48,935 nt of DNA from Stagnimonas sp. (GTDB lineage: Bacteria; Pseudomonadota; Gammaproteobacteria; Nevskiales; Nevskiaceae): contig JAUSQI010000172.1 of assembly GCA_030652575.1 (NCBI GenBank), positions 1 to 48,935 on the forward strand, read 5' to 3'. Of this stretch, positions 9,179 through 15,921 are shown piece by piece (the stretch's first letter is position 1; every line of letters starts with the position of its first letter). The notes under the pieces are model-generated. The model saw only the letters and a list, made by a program, of their open reading frames with translations. It made no database searches and was not told the origin of the DNA. Both the position numbers and the translations under genes were made by a program.

Positions 9179-9298
9179 TTAGTCTTTCAACAACGCGGCC
9201 ACCGCCGCAGCAACACCCTCCCGCGTGTAGGGCTTCTACAGCATCGTGGAATCAGAAAGGCTTTCTGGCGAGGTCGAAAGTTTTGCCTGCGAAACCCT
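9179..9298 (-). pseudogene. Second decayed receiver tail
   Basis: Directly after the receiver gene at 9301, the minus strand (shifted frame) reads R-V-S-Q-A-K-L-S-T-S-P-E-S-L, then D-S-T-M-L-(stop)-K-P-Y-T-R-E-G-V-A-A-A-V-A-A-L-L-K-D and a terminal stop at 9179-9181. The K-P-Y-T-R-E motif plus final helix is the end of a receiver domain. An internal TAG (9236-9238) lies immediately before the conserved K-P. It mirrors the remnant after the neighbouring receiver gene. Confidence 0.55.
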
Positions 9299-9300
9299 TG

Positions 9301-9669
9301 CTAGATTTCGAGATCGGCGGTTGCGTTGTCGACCGCCGCCAACAGGTCGGATGCGACAAATGGTTTCCCCAGAATGACGGCACGGCGCCCGTTGGCCAGG
9401 CGCTTCCTCGCGCTGTAGGGAAGACCGGTGATCATCAAAACCGCCATTCGCGGCTGCCGGTTCTGGAGGGTCACCGCGATATCGGCACCGTCCATCGTCG
9501 CGCCCAGATTGAGATCGGCGATGAGCAGATCGAACTGCGGGTCGCGCCCTGCGGCTTCAAGCGCGCTGTCGGGGGAGACCGCTGTAATGACCTCGTGACC
9601 ATCATCAATCAGGCAGGCCTGCACGAAGCGGCTCACGGCCTCGTCGTCCTCCACCAAAAGTATTCGCAT
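9301..9669 (-). CDS. Second stand-alone CheY-like receiver protein
   Basis: A 122-residue receiver domain: E-D-D near residue 9, phosphoacceptor in L-L-I-A-D-L-N-L-G (about 53), T in M-I-T-G-L-P and K-P-F near 106. There is no output domain. It is clearly paralogous to the receiver encoded 220 bp downstream (same D-x-N-L-G and G-x-P switch region). ATG at 9669 is preferred; an in-frame GTG two codons earlier (9675) cannot be excluded, as neither has a strong ribosome site. Confidence 0.83.
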   Translation of the reverse strand: MRILLVEDDEAVSRFVQACLIDDGHEVITAVSPDSALEAAGRDPQFDLLIADLNLGATMDGADIAVTLQNRQPRMAVLMITGLPYSARKRLANGRRAVILGKPFVASDLLAAVDNATADLEI

Positions 9670-9810
9670 CGCCACTTACCCGGCCGTCGTTGTTTATTTG
9701 ATGGCACCGAAATATCGCAAACAGCCGACTTGCAGATGAATGATCGAGTTGGCACACGTTGCGATGGTCGCATGAGGCAGATTGGGGCCCCCGAAGTGGC
9801 GCGCTTCAAA

Positions 9811-9849
9811 TGCGAATGACTTTCATCCGGGTGCTATCCCGCGTATGAT
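9811..9849 (+). promoter_or_regulatory. Putative Fur-regulated promoter of the heme operon
   Basis: TGCGAATGACTTTCA (9811-9825) matches 11 of 14 fixed positions of the 7-1-7 Fur consensus (TGATAAT-N-ATTATCA). It overlaps a possible -35 (TTTCAT, 9821-9826) that is 17 bp upstream of a good -10 (TATGAT, 9844-9849). The site lies about 70 bp before the HugZ-like start. Match counting was by eye; iron control is inferred from the match and the heme genes downstream. Confidence 0.5.
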
Positions 9850-9919
9850 CTGAACATCAGCCAGCCGGTGGCGAACGCGCCCAGCCAGCCTCCTCATTTA
9901 TATGTTCGGAATCGCTGGC

Positions 9920-10675
9920 ATGACTGATAAAAATCCCAAGATCGCGCGCGATGCGCGTCGCCTGATGCAGTGCGTTTCGCATGGCGTGCTTTCCACCCAT
10001 TCCCTGGCGGTGGAGGGTTATCCATTCGGCAGTGTCGTCACCTTTGCCACCGATGCCGCGGGCCAGCCGGTGCTGCTGCTCAGCGACATCGCCCAGCACA
10101 CCGCCAACATCAAGGCAGATGCCAGGGTCTCGCTGACGCTCGCCGAGCCGAACGACGATCCGCAGGCCGGCGGGCGCCTTACGCTGATAGGCGATGCCGA
10201 GCTCATTACCGACCCTGGCAGCTCGGGCATCGCCGATCGCTACCTGCGGCGTTTTCCGGCGGCGGCGCAGTACCACGAAGCGCATGACTTTGCCTATTAC
10301 CGCCTGCGCGTGCTCAAGGCCCGCTTCATCGGCGGCTTCGGGCGCATCCACTGGGTGTCGGCAGAAGGCATTCAGTTTGCCAACCCCTTCCTCGGCGAGT
10401 CCGAGCGCGGCATGTGCGCGCACATGAACGATGACCACGTCGATGCCATGCGCGATTTCTGCCGCATGGCGGGTGTGGAAACCACCGACACCGAGGCGCC
10501 GCAGATGAGCGGCATCGACCCGGAAGGCTGCGACCTGCTGCTGGGCAAGAAGCTGTTGCGCTTCGAGTTCGATGCGCCCGCCCTCACGCCCAAGGAGGTG
10601 CGCATGGCGATGGTCGCGCTGACGCGACGCGCGCGCAGTGCGGCAGGGCAGGCCAACGCCGTACTCGCGGCATGA
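9920..10675 (+). CDS. hugZ: HugZ-like heme oxygenase (PNPOx-like fold plus DUF2470)
   Basis: About 251 residues from the ATG at 9920 (GGAA nearby); an in-frame ATG at 9902 would add six residues. Residues ~8-150 form a split-barrel pyridoxamine-phosphate-oxidase-like domain (S-H-G-V-L-S-T, G-Y-P-F-G-S-V, D-I-A-Q-H-T-x-N). The C-terminal ~80 residues are a DUF2470-like domain with C-A-H-M-N-D-D-H-V-D-A-M. This pairing defines the HugZ family, which binds heme and cleaves it to release iron in the cytoplasm. The gene overlaps the TonB receptor gene by 4 bp, supporting a role in heme use. Confidence 0.85.
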   Translation: MTDKNPKIARDARRLMQCVSHGVLSTHSLAVEGYPFGSVVTFATDAAGQPVLLLSDIAQHTANIKADARVSLTLAEPNDDPQAGGRLTLIGDAELITDPGSSGIADRYLRRFPAAAQYHEAHDFAYYRLRVLKARFIGGFGRIHWVSAEGIQFANPFLGESERGMCAHMNDDHVDAMRDFCRMAGVETTDTEAPQMSGIDPEGCDLLLGKKLLRFEFDAPALTPKEVRMAMVALTRRARSAAGQANAVLAA

Positions 10676-12759
10676 ACCCGACGCTGCACCGCTGGGGCGC
10701 ACGGCTGCCACCCCGATGGCGCGCCCGCTTGCAGCGCGTGGCAAAGCTCGGCTTCTGGTTTTTCTTCATCAAGGGAATGCTCTGGTTGCTGGTGCCCGTC
10801 GTGCTTGCGCTGTGGGCCACCGAGGCGGCGACACAGGACGCACCCCCTGCCGCCATTGCCGTGCAGTCCCTCGGCGCCAACGAGGGAGAGGCCGAAGTCG
10901 AACGACGCGAGCGCGCCGTGCGGCTGGAACAGGTGGTGGTCACCGGCACCCGCACCGCGCACACGCTGAGCGATTCGCCGGTGGAGGTGCAGCTCATCAC
11001 CGCCGCGCAGATCAAGGACAGCGGCGCACGCGATGTCGCCGAGCTGCTCGAACGCGAAGGCGGCGTGACGGTGACGCGCGTTGCCGGCCGCGGCACCTCC
11101 ATCGAGATTCAGGGCTTGTCGTCGGATCAGGTGCTGATCCTCATCGACGGCCGCCGGGTGGTGGGGCGTATCAACGGCGCAATCGACCTGACCCGGCTCA
11201 AGGCCGCGAACATCGAGCGCGTCGAGATCGTCAAAGGGCCTTCTTCCGCGCTCTACGGCAGCGATGCGCTGGGCGGCGTGGTGAATGTCATCACCAAGAG
11301 CGGTGGGTCCGGCAGCACGGTGACGGCGCGCGCCGACAGCGGCAGGAACATGGAAGCCTTCGGCGGCGTCGCCTACGAGCGGGCGCGATCCGGCGGCAAC
11401 GTCACTCTCGGCGGCACGCTCACCGACAGCTACGACCTCGACAAATCCACACCTTCCACCGACGGCATCACCGGCAACACGCGGTTTGCCGCGCTGAGCC
11501 ACACCCAGCGCTTCTCGCCCGGTGCGAGCGTGCGCGGCACGCTGGACTACTCGCTGGACGACACCTCCCGCGTCGATGCGGGCTCGGCCGTGTTCGACAT
11601 CGTCAAGCGCATTGAAGAACTGCGCCTTGGCCTGGCGCCAGAGTTCACGCTGGGTGCGGACACCAGCCTCGTGCTCGATGGCTATTACACCCGCTATTAC
11701 GATCAGTTCCTGCAGGACCAGCGCGGTGCCGATGCCAACGATCGTGTCGAGAAAACCGTCGATCAGCTTTATGTCACGGGTGCTCAGCTCAACCATCGCC
11801 TGGGCCGTCACGCACTCAGCGTGGGGCTGGAGGCGCAGTTCGAGACACTGACTGCCGATCGCCTCGCCACCGACGGCGAGCGCGACCGGCAGTCAGTGTT
11901 TCTGCAGGACGAGTTGCGCCTTCTGGCCGATGACGCGCTCACGCTGGTGCCCGGTGTGCGCTACGACCGCGACTCGCAGTTCGGCGATGCGCTCTCGCCC
12001 AAGCTGGCACTGCGTTACAACTTCAGCCCCGAGCTGTTCGTGCGTGTCGGCGCAGGGCAGGGCTATCGCGCGCCGGACTTCAAACAGCTGCTGCTGCGTT
12101 TCGACAATCCCGCGGTGGGCTATCGCGTCGAGGGCAATCCCGACCTCAAACCCGAGCGCAGCACCGGCTTCAATGTGGGCGCGACCTGGTACGCCAATGC
12201 CGGCCTGAGCCTGAGCGGCACGGTGTTCCACAACCGGGTGAAGAACCTCATCGACATCGTGCAGCTCACGCCGGGGCGGCCGACGCCGGGCGACCCGGTG
12301 ATCTTCGGCTACGTCAACATCGCCCGCGCGCGGTTGACGGGCAGCGATGTGCAGATCGAATGGCGGCCCGCGCTCGATGCCCGGCGGCCGCTGTCGCTGC
12401 GGGTCGGCCACGGCTATCTCGACAGCGAGGACGCCGACACCGGCCAGCCGCTTTCGGGCCGCGCCAGGCATCGCGCCAATGCCGATATCGGGTGGCGGCA
12501 AGCGGAGTACGAGCTGGGATTGCGCGGCGTGTGGATCGGCAAGCGCATCTTCCAGACCGAACTCGATACCGGCGGCGCACCGACCGGTGCCGGCACCGCC
12601 GATCCCTACTTCCTGTTCGACACCCGCGCGCAGTGGAAAGGCTGGCGGGTCTTCGATGTCAGCGTCGGCGTGCAGAACCTGTTCGACGAGGGCGAGCCGC
12701 GCTTTCTGCCGATCCAGCCCCGCAGCGTTTTCTTTGAATTGAGCAAGGATTTCCCATGA
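10672..12759 (+). CDS. TonB-dependent outer-membrane receptor, probably for heme
   Basis: A 695-residue receptor. A TonB-box-like stretch (L-E-Q-V-V-V-T-G-T-R) near residue 85 precedes the plug domain, which shows D-V-A-E-L-L-E, V-L-I-L-I-D-G-R-R-V and the I-V-K-G-P-S-S-A-L-Y-G-S-D-A-L-G-G signature. The C-terminal ~490 residues form the beta-barrel and end in F, with Y-R-A-P-D-F-K and N-P-D-L-K-P-E-R motifs. Residues 1-48 are odd: a long basic stretch, then G-F-W-F-F-F-I-K-G before the hydrophobic core, unlike a normal signal peptide. An internal ATG at 10777 would give a shorter leader. Substrate is inferred from the flanking HugZ and HmuY genes. Confidence 0.88.
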   Translation: MNPTLHRWGARLPPRWRARLQRVAKLGFWFFFIKGMLWLLVPVVLALWATEAATQDAPPAAIAVQSLGANEGEAEVERRERAVRLEQVVVTGTRTAHTLSDSPVEVQLITAAQIKDSGARDVAELLEREGGVTVTRVAGRGTSIEIQGLSSDQVLILIDGRRVVGRINGAIDLTRLKAANIERVEIVKGPSSALYGSDALGGVVNVITKSGGSGSTVTARADSGRNMEAFGGVAYERARSGGNVTLGGTLTDSYDLDKSTPSTDGITGNTRFAALSHTQRFSPGASVRGTLDYSLDDTSRVDAGSAVFDIVKRIEELRLGLAPEFTLGADTSLVLDGYYTRYYDQFLQDQRGADANDRVEKTVDQLYVTGAQLNHRLGRHALSVGLEAQFETLTADRLATDGERDRQSVFLQDELRLLADDALTLVPGVRYDRDSQFGDALSPKLALRYNFSPELFVRVGAGQGYRAPDFKQLLLRFDNPAVGYRVEGNPDLKPERSTGFNVGATWYANAGLSLSGTVFHNRVKNLIDIVQLTPGRPTPGDPVIFGYVNIARARLTGSDVQIEWRPALDARRPLSLRVGHGYLDSEDADTGQPLSGRARHRANADIGWRQAEYELGLRGVWIGKRIFQTELDTGGAPTGAGTADPYFLFDTRAQWKGWRVFDVSVGVQNLFDEGEPRFLPIQPRSVFFELSKDFP

Positions 12760-14102
12760 ATCGCATCGCACTCCCTCTGGCTGCTGCGTGGCTGCTTTCG
12801 GCTTGCGCGGGCGAACTGCATCTGCCGCCCTCCACTGCGGTGGAGGGCGACCCGGTCGCCACCCCGACACTGCCCGGCCCCGGCGGCGCGCAATCGAGCT
12901 TCGCGGCCAGCGGCAGCAGCCTCTACACCGGCAAGGTCGACGCCACCGGTGCGGACTGGATCTATCTCGATCTCGAAACCCAGAAACAGATCGTGCCGGC
13001 CAACCCGGCCGCCAGCGGTGACTGGGATCTCGCGTTCAAAGGCAGCGAGGTGAAGCTCAATGGCGGCAGCAGCGGCACGCCGCCGGGTGGTCATGCAGTG
13101 CGCCTGTTTGGCGACAAGGTGGCCGAGGGCGTGGTCTATCCGTTCGCGCAGATCACCGGCGCACCTACTGAGACGGCCGTCGAATACCAGACCGACACGC
13201 TCACCGCCGCCGGCCCGCTGGATGGTCTGATCCCCGGTTTGAGCACGGGCGGGCAGCCGGTCTATGCGATGACCACCTATCCCGAGGCCGACCAGAGTCC
13301 AGGCGCCGTTACCCGCGCGGGCGACTACGGCTGGTACCGCGATGCGGGCCTGGCCGGCATGAATGCGATCACCGTGCGCGGCAACGTCGCCTATGTCATC
13401 CGCAGTGTCGAATGCCGTTACTACAAGCTGCGCATGACCGCCTACGCCGATGCCGGCGGTGTGGCGGGCCATCCGGCGTTCGAGTTTGGCGAGATTCCCG
13501 GCCCGGTCTGCAGCAGCGGCGGTGGCAGCAGCGCGGTCGCACCACTGGGTCGTGCGGTGTTCACCGCCACCAGCAACAGCTGGAAGATCGCCATCGACGC
13601 CACCGACGAGGATGCCTGGGTGCATATCGACCTCACCGCCGCGCAGCAGGTGGTGCCGAGCAACCCGGACAACGACGCCAACAGCTGGGACATCGCCTTC
13701 AAGCGCACCGACATCAAGGCCAACAGCGGTGCCAGCGGCAGCGGCACGGTGGCGATCGCCGATGGCCTGCGCGACAGCTGGGAGACCCGCACGGCGGCCT
13801 ACACCGACACCGCGAAATATCACGTCGATGCAGCCGATGCGCTGGCCTTCATCACCTATCCGGCCGCCGAGCGCACGGGGGATACGGCCTGTGGCGGCAT
13901 CAACAGCGACTTTGGCTGGTACTACTATTCGGGCTTCTGCAACGATGGCGACGGCGTGCATCACATCAGCCCGCGCGAGGTGGTCTACGTGGTCAAGGGA
14001 CGCGACGGCAACTACTGGAAACTGCGGATGCTCGACTACTACGACGCGGCGGGCAGCTCGGCGCATCCCTCGGTCGAGTTCGCACCGGTGACCAAACCCT
14101 GA
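12756..14102 (+). CDS. Lipoprotein with two tandem HmuY-like heme-binding domains
   Basis: A 448-residue protein with a lipobox (L-L-S-A-C). Two homologous halves follow. The first (about 40-245) has W-D-L-A-F-K and Y-Y-K-L-R-M-T-A-Y; the second (about 256-448) has W-D-I-A-F-K-R-T and Y-W-K-L-R-M-L-D-Y-Y. Both also show a V-V/I-V-P-x-N-P element and the late G-H/A-H-P-x-x-E-F motif. These are the hallmarks of HmuY, a surface hemophore-like lipoprotein known from Porphyromonas, where one domain is usual. Four Cys outside the lipobox could form disulfides. Heme ligands cannot be assigned by eye. The start overlaps the receptor stop by 4 bp. Confidence 0.82.
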   Translation: MNRIALPLAAAWLLSACAGELHLPPSTAVEGDPVATPTLPGPGGAQSSFAASGSSLYTGKVDATGADWIYLDLETQKQIVPANPAASGDWDLAFKGSEVKLNGGSSGTPPGGHAVRLFGDKVAEGVVYPFAQITGAPTETAVEYQTDTLTAAGPLDGLIPGLSTGGQPVYAMTTYPEADQSPGAVTRAGDYGWYRDAGLAGMNAITVRGNVAYVIRSVECRYYKLRMTAYADAGGVAGHPAFEFGEIPGPVCSSGGGSSAVAPLGRAVFTATSNSWKIAIDATDEDAWVHIDLTAAQQVVPSNPDNDANSWDIAFKRTDIKANSGASGSGTVAIADGLRDSWETRTAAYTDTAKYHVDAADALAFITYPAAERTGDTACGGINSDFGWYYYSGFCNDGDGVHHISPREVVYVVKGRDGNYWKLRMLDYYDAAGSSAHPSVEFAPVTKP

Positions 14103-14140
14103 CGTGCGCCAGCCGCCGTCAGTTGGCGATGCGAACCGGG

Positions 14141-14162
14141 CGATGCGTTTGCAAGCGCATCG
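14141..14162. other. Hairpin after the heme operon
   Basis: CGATGCG (14141-14147) and CGCATCG (14156-14162) form a perfect 7-bp stem about 40 bp after the HmuY-like gene, in the ~200-bp gap before scpA. There is no T-tract, so it is not a typical intrinsic terminator. The rest of the gap shows nothing recognisable. Confidence 0.35.
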
Positions 14163-14306
14163 GTGAGTCGATAGTCTCCGCCCACATGACGCTCAGGGTC
14201 TTTCGGGTCACCTGGTCTCACACGCGGCTTGCGGGCGTTTTGCAGCTTCAAGCCATTGATTACCCGCTGTAATTTCATAAGGTCGGCCGCCAGGCCTTGC
14301 TCCGAA

Positions 14307-15164
14307 GTGAGCGAACCCGAACTCTTCCCCGAAGCTGCTGCCCCTGCCGAGCCCACAGGCCCGGTGCTGGCGCGCGTCAACGGCCATGCGCTAGACAAGC
14401 TGCCGGAAGACCTCTACATCCCGCCCGACGCGCTCTCGGTCATCCTCGAAGCCTTCGAGGGACCGCTGGATCTGCTGCTGTATCTCATCCGCCGCCAGAA
14501 CCTCGACATCCTCGATATTCCGGTGCACACCATCACCAAGCAGTACGTGCTCTACATCGAGCTGATGACCGAGCTCAGGCTGGAGCTGGCGGCCGAGTAT
14601 CTGGTGATGGCCGCCCTCCTGGCCGAGATCAAGAGCCGCATCCTGCTGCCCAAGCCGGTGCGCGAAGACGCCGCGCATGAAGACCCGCGCATGGAGCTGG
14701 TGCGCCGCCTGCAGGAATACGAGCGCTTCAAGAACGTCGCCGAGCAGATCGACCAGCTGCCGCGCATGGGCCGCGAGCTGCACACCGCATCGGCCAAGCC
14801 GGAGGTCATCAAGACCGAGTTGCCGCTGCCGGTGCCCGGTCTTCGCGAGCTGTTGATGGCCTTCCGAGACGTGATGCAGCGGGCGCAGCTGTTCACCAAG
14901 CACCAGATCGCGCGCGAGCCGCTTTCTGTGCGCGAGCGCATGAGCCATGTGCTGCAAATGGTCCAGAGCGGGCCGAAGGATTTTTACGAACTCGTCGATT
15001 TGAGTGAGGGCAAGGGCGGTGTCGTGGTGGTGCTGCTCGCCATCCTCGAACTCACCAAACTCGCATTGATCGATCTGGTGCAGGACGGTCCCTTCGAGGC
15101 CATCCTGCTCGACAAGGCCAAGCCCCGCGAGGCGACTGGCGATGGAGAACTGAGCTATGACTGA
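14307..15164 (+). CDS. scpA: Segregation and condensation protein A (kleisin)
   Basis: A 285-residue kleisin from a GTG at 14307, chosen because it gives the M-S-E-P-E-L-F start and normal length; an upstream TTG (14229) would add 26 unlikely residues. The core F-E-G-P-L-D-L-L-L-Y-L-I-R-R is the ScpA N-terminal signature that contacts the SMC neck, followed by L-A-A-E-Y-L-V-M-A-A-L-L-A and K-S-R-I-L-L-P. The winged-helix C-terminus (V-V-V-L-L-A-I-L-E-L) binds the SMC head. It acts with ScpB in chromosome condensation. The SMC gene is not in the window. The 3' end overlaps scpB by 8 bp. Confidence 0.95.
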   Translation: MSEPELFPEAAAPAEPTGPVLARVNGHALDKLPEDLYIPPDALSVILEAFEGPLDLLLYLIRRQNLDILDIPVHTITKQYVLYIELMTELRLELAAEYLVMAALLAEIKSRILLPKPVREDAAHEDPRMELVRRLQEYERFKNVAEQIDQLPRMGRELHTASAKPEVIKTELPLPVPGLRELLMAFRDVMQRAQLFTKHQIAREPLSVRERMSHVLQMVQSGPKDFYELVDLSEGKGGVVVVLLAILELTKLALIDLVQDGPFEAILLDKAKPREATGDGELSYD

Positions 15165-15873
15165 CCCCAAAGACACGCTGCCGGCAGAAGCTGTCGTCGA
15201 GGCGAAAAGCGACACCCAGACCGACGCAGAGCTGCCGCATCCCGCACCCGCAACGCTCGATTACGAGCACGTGTCGCGTGTGGTCGAAGCGCTGTTGCTG
15301 GCAGCGGACCAGCCGGTCGCCATTGAACAGCTGGTCAAGCTCGTCGCGGTGGACTACCCGGTCGCCAAGCGCGACCTGCGGTTGGCGCTCGAACAGCTCG
15401 ACCAGCGCCTGCGCAACAGCGCCGCCGAGCTGGTGGAAGTCGCGAGCGGCTGGCGCATCCAGGTGCGTGCGGCCTACGCCGATATCGTTTCGCGCCTGTG
15501 GCACGAGAAACCGCCCAAGCTCACGCGCGCCCTGCTCGAAACGCTGGCGCTCATCTGTTACCGCCAGCCCATCACCCGCGGCGAGATCGAAGACGTGCGC
15601 GGCGTGCAGGTGAGCAGCAACATTTTGAAGACCCTGCTCGAACGCGGGTGGATTCGCGAGGTGGGCGTGAAGGAAGTGATTGGCCGCCCGGCCTTGTTCG
15701 GCACCACGCACCAGTTGCTCGACGATCTCAATCTCAAGAGCCTCGACCAGTTGCCGGAGCTGCCGGCGATCAAAGACATGGAGCAGCTCGAAGCGGCGCT
15801 CACGCGTCTCACCGAAACCACGGCCGCACCCGACGACGTGGCCACGCCACCGAGCGACGCCACGATTCACTGA
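15157..15873 (+). CDS. scpB: Segregation and condensation protein B
   Basis: A 238-residue protein with the double winged-helix core of ScpB: V-V-E-A-L-L-L-A-A-D-Q-P, G-W-R-I-Q-V-R-A near residue 100, T-R-A-L-L-E-T-L-A-L-I-C-Y-R-Q-P-I-T-R-G-E-I-E and V-I-G-R-P-A-L-F-G-T-T near 175. ScpB dimers bind ScpA and regulate SMC loading. The extreme N- and C-termini are acidic and low complexity, as is usual. Coupled to scpA by overlap and followed 48 bp later by rluB, a common gene order. Confidence 0.95.
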   Translation: MTDPKDTLPAEAVVEAKSDTQTDAELPHPAPATLDYEHVSRVVEALLLAADQPVAIEQLVKLVAVDYPVAKRDLRLALEQLDQRLRNSAAELVEVASGWRIQVRAAYADIVSRLWHEKPPKLTRALLETLALICYRQPITRGEIEDVRGVQVSSNILKTLLERGWIREVGVKEVIGRPALFGTTHQLLDDLNLKSLDQLPELPAIKDMEQLEAALTRLTETTAAPDDVATPPSDATIH

Positions 15874-15921
15874 TTCACCTTTGCGGTATTGCAGCACCTA
15901 CACGCCGGGAGGCGTCACACC

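Noticed and set aside
12606-14066. Minus-strand open frame of about 486 codons opposite the HmuY-like gene
   Set aside because: Composition is shadow-like (Arg/Gly/His/Val rich), no domain is visible, and the plus-strand gene has a lipobox and two clear domains.
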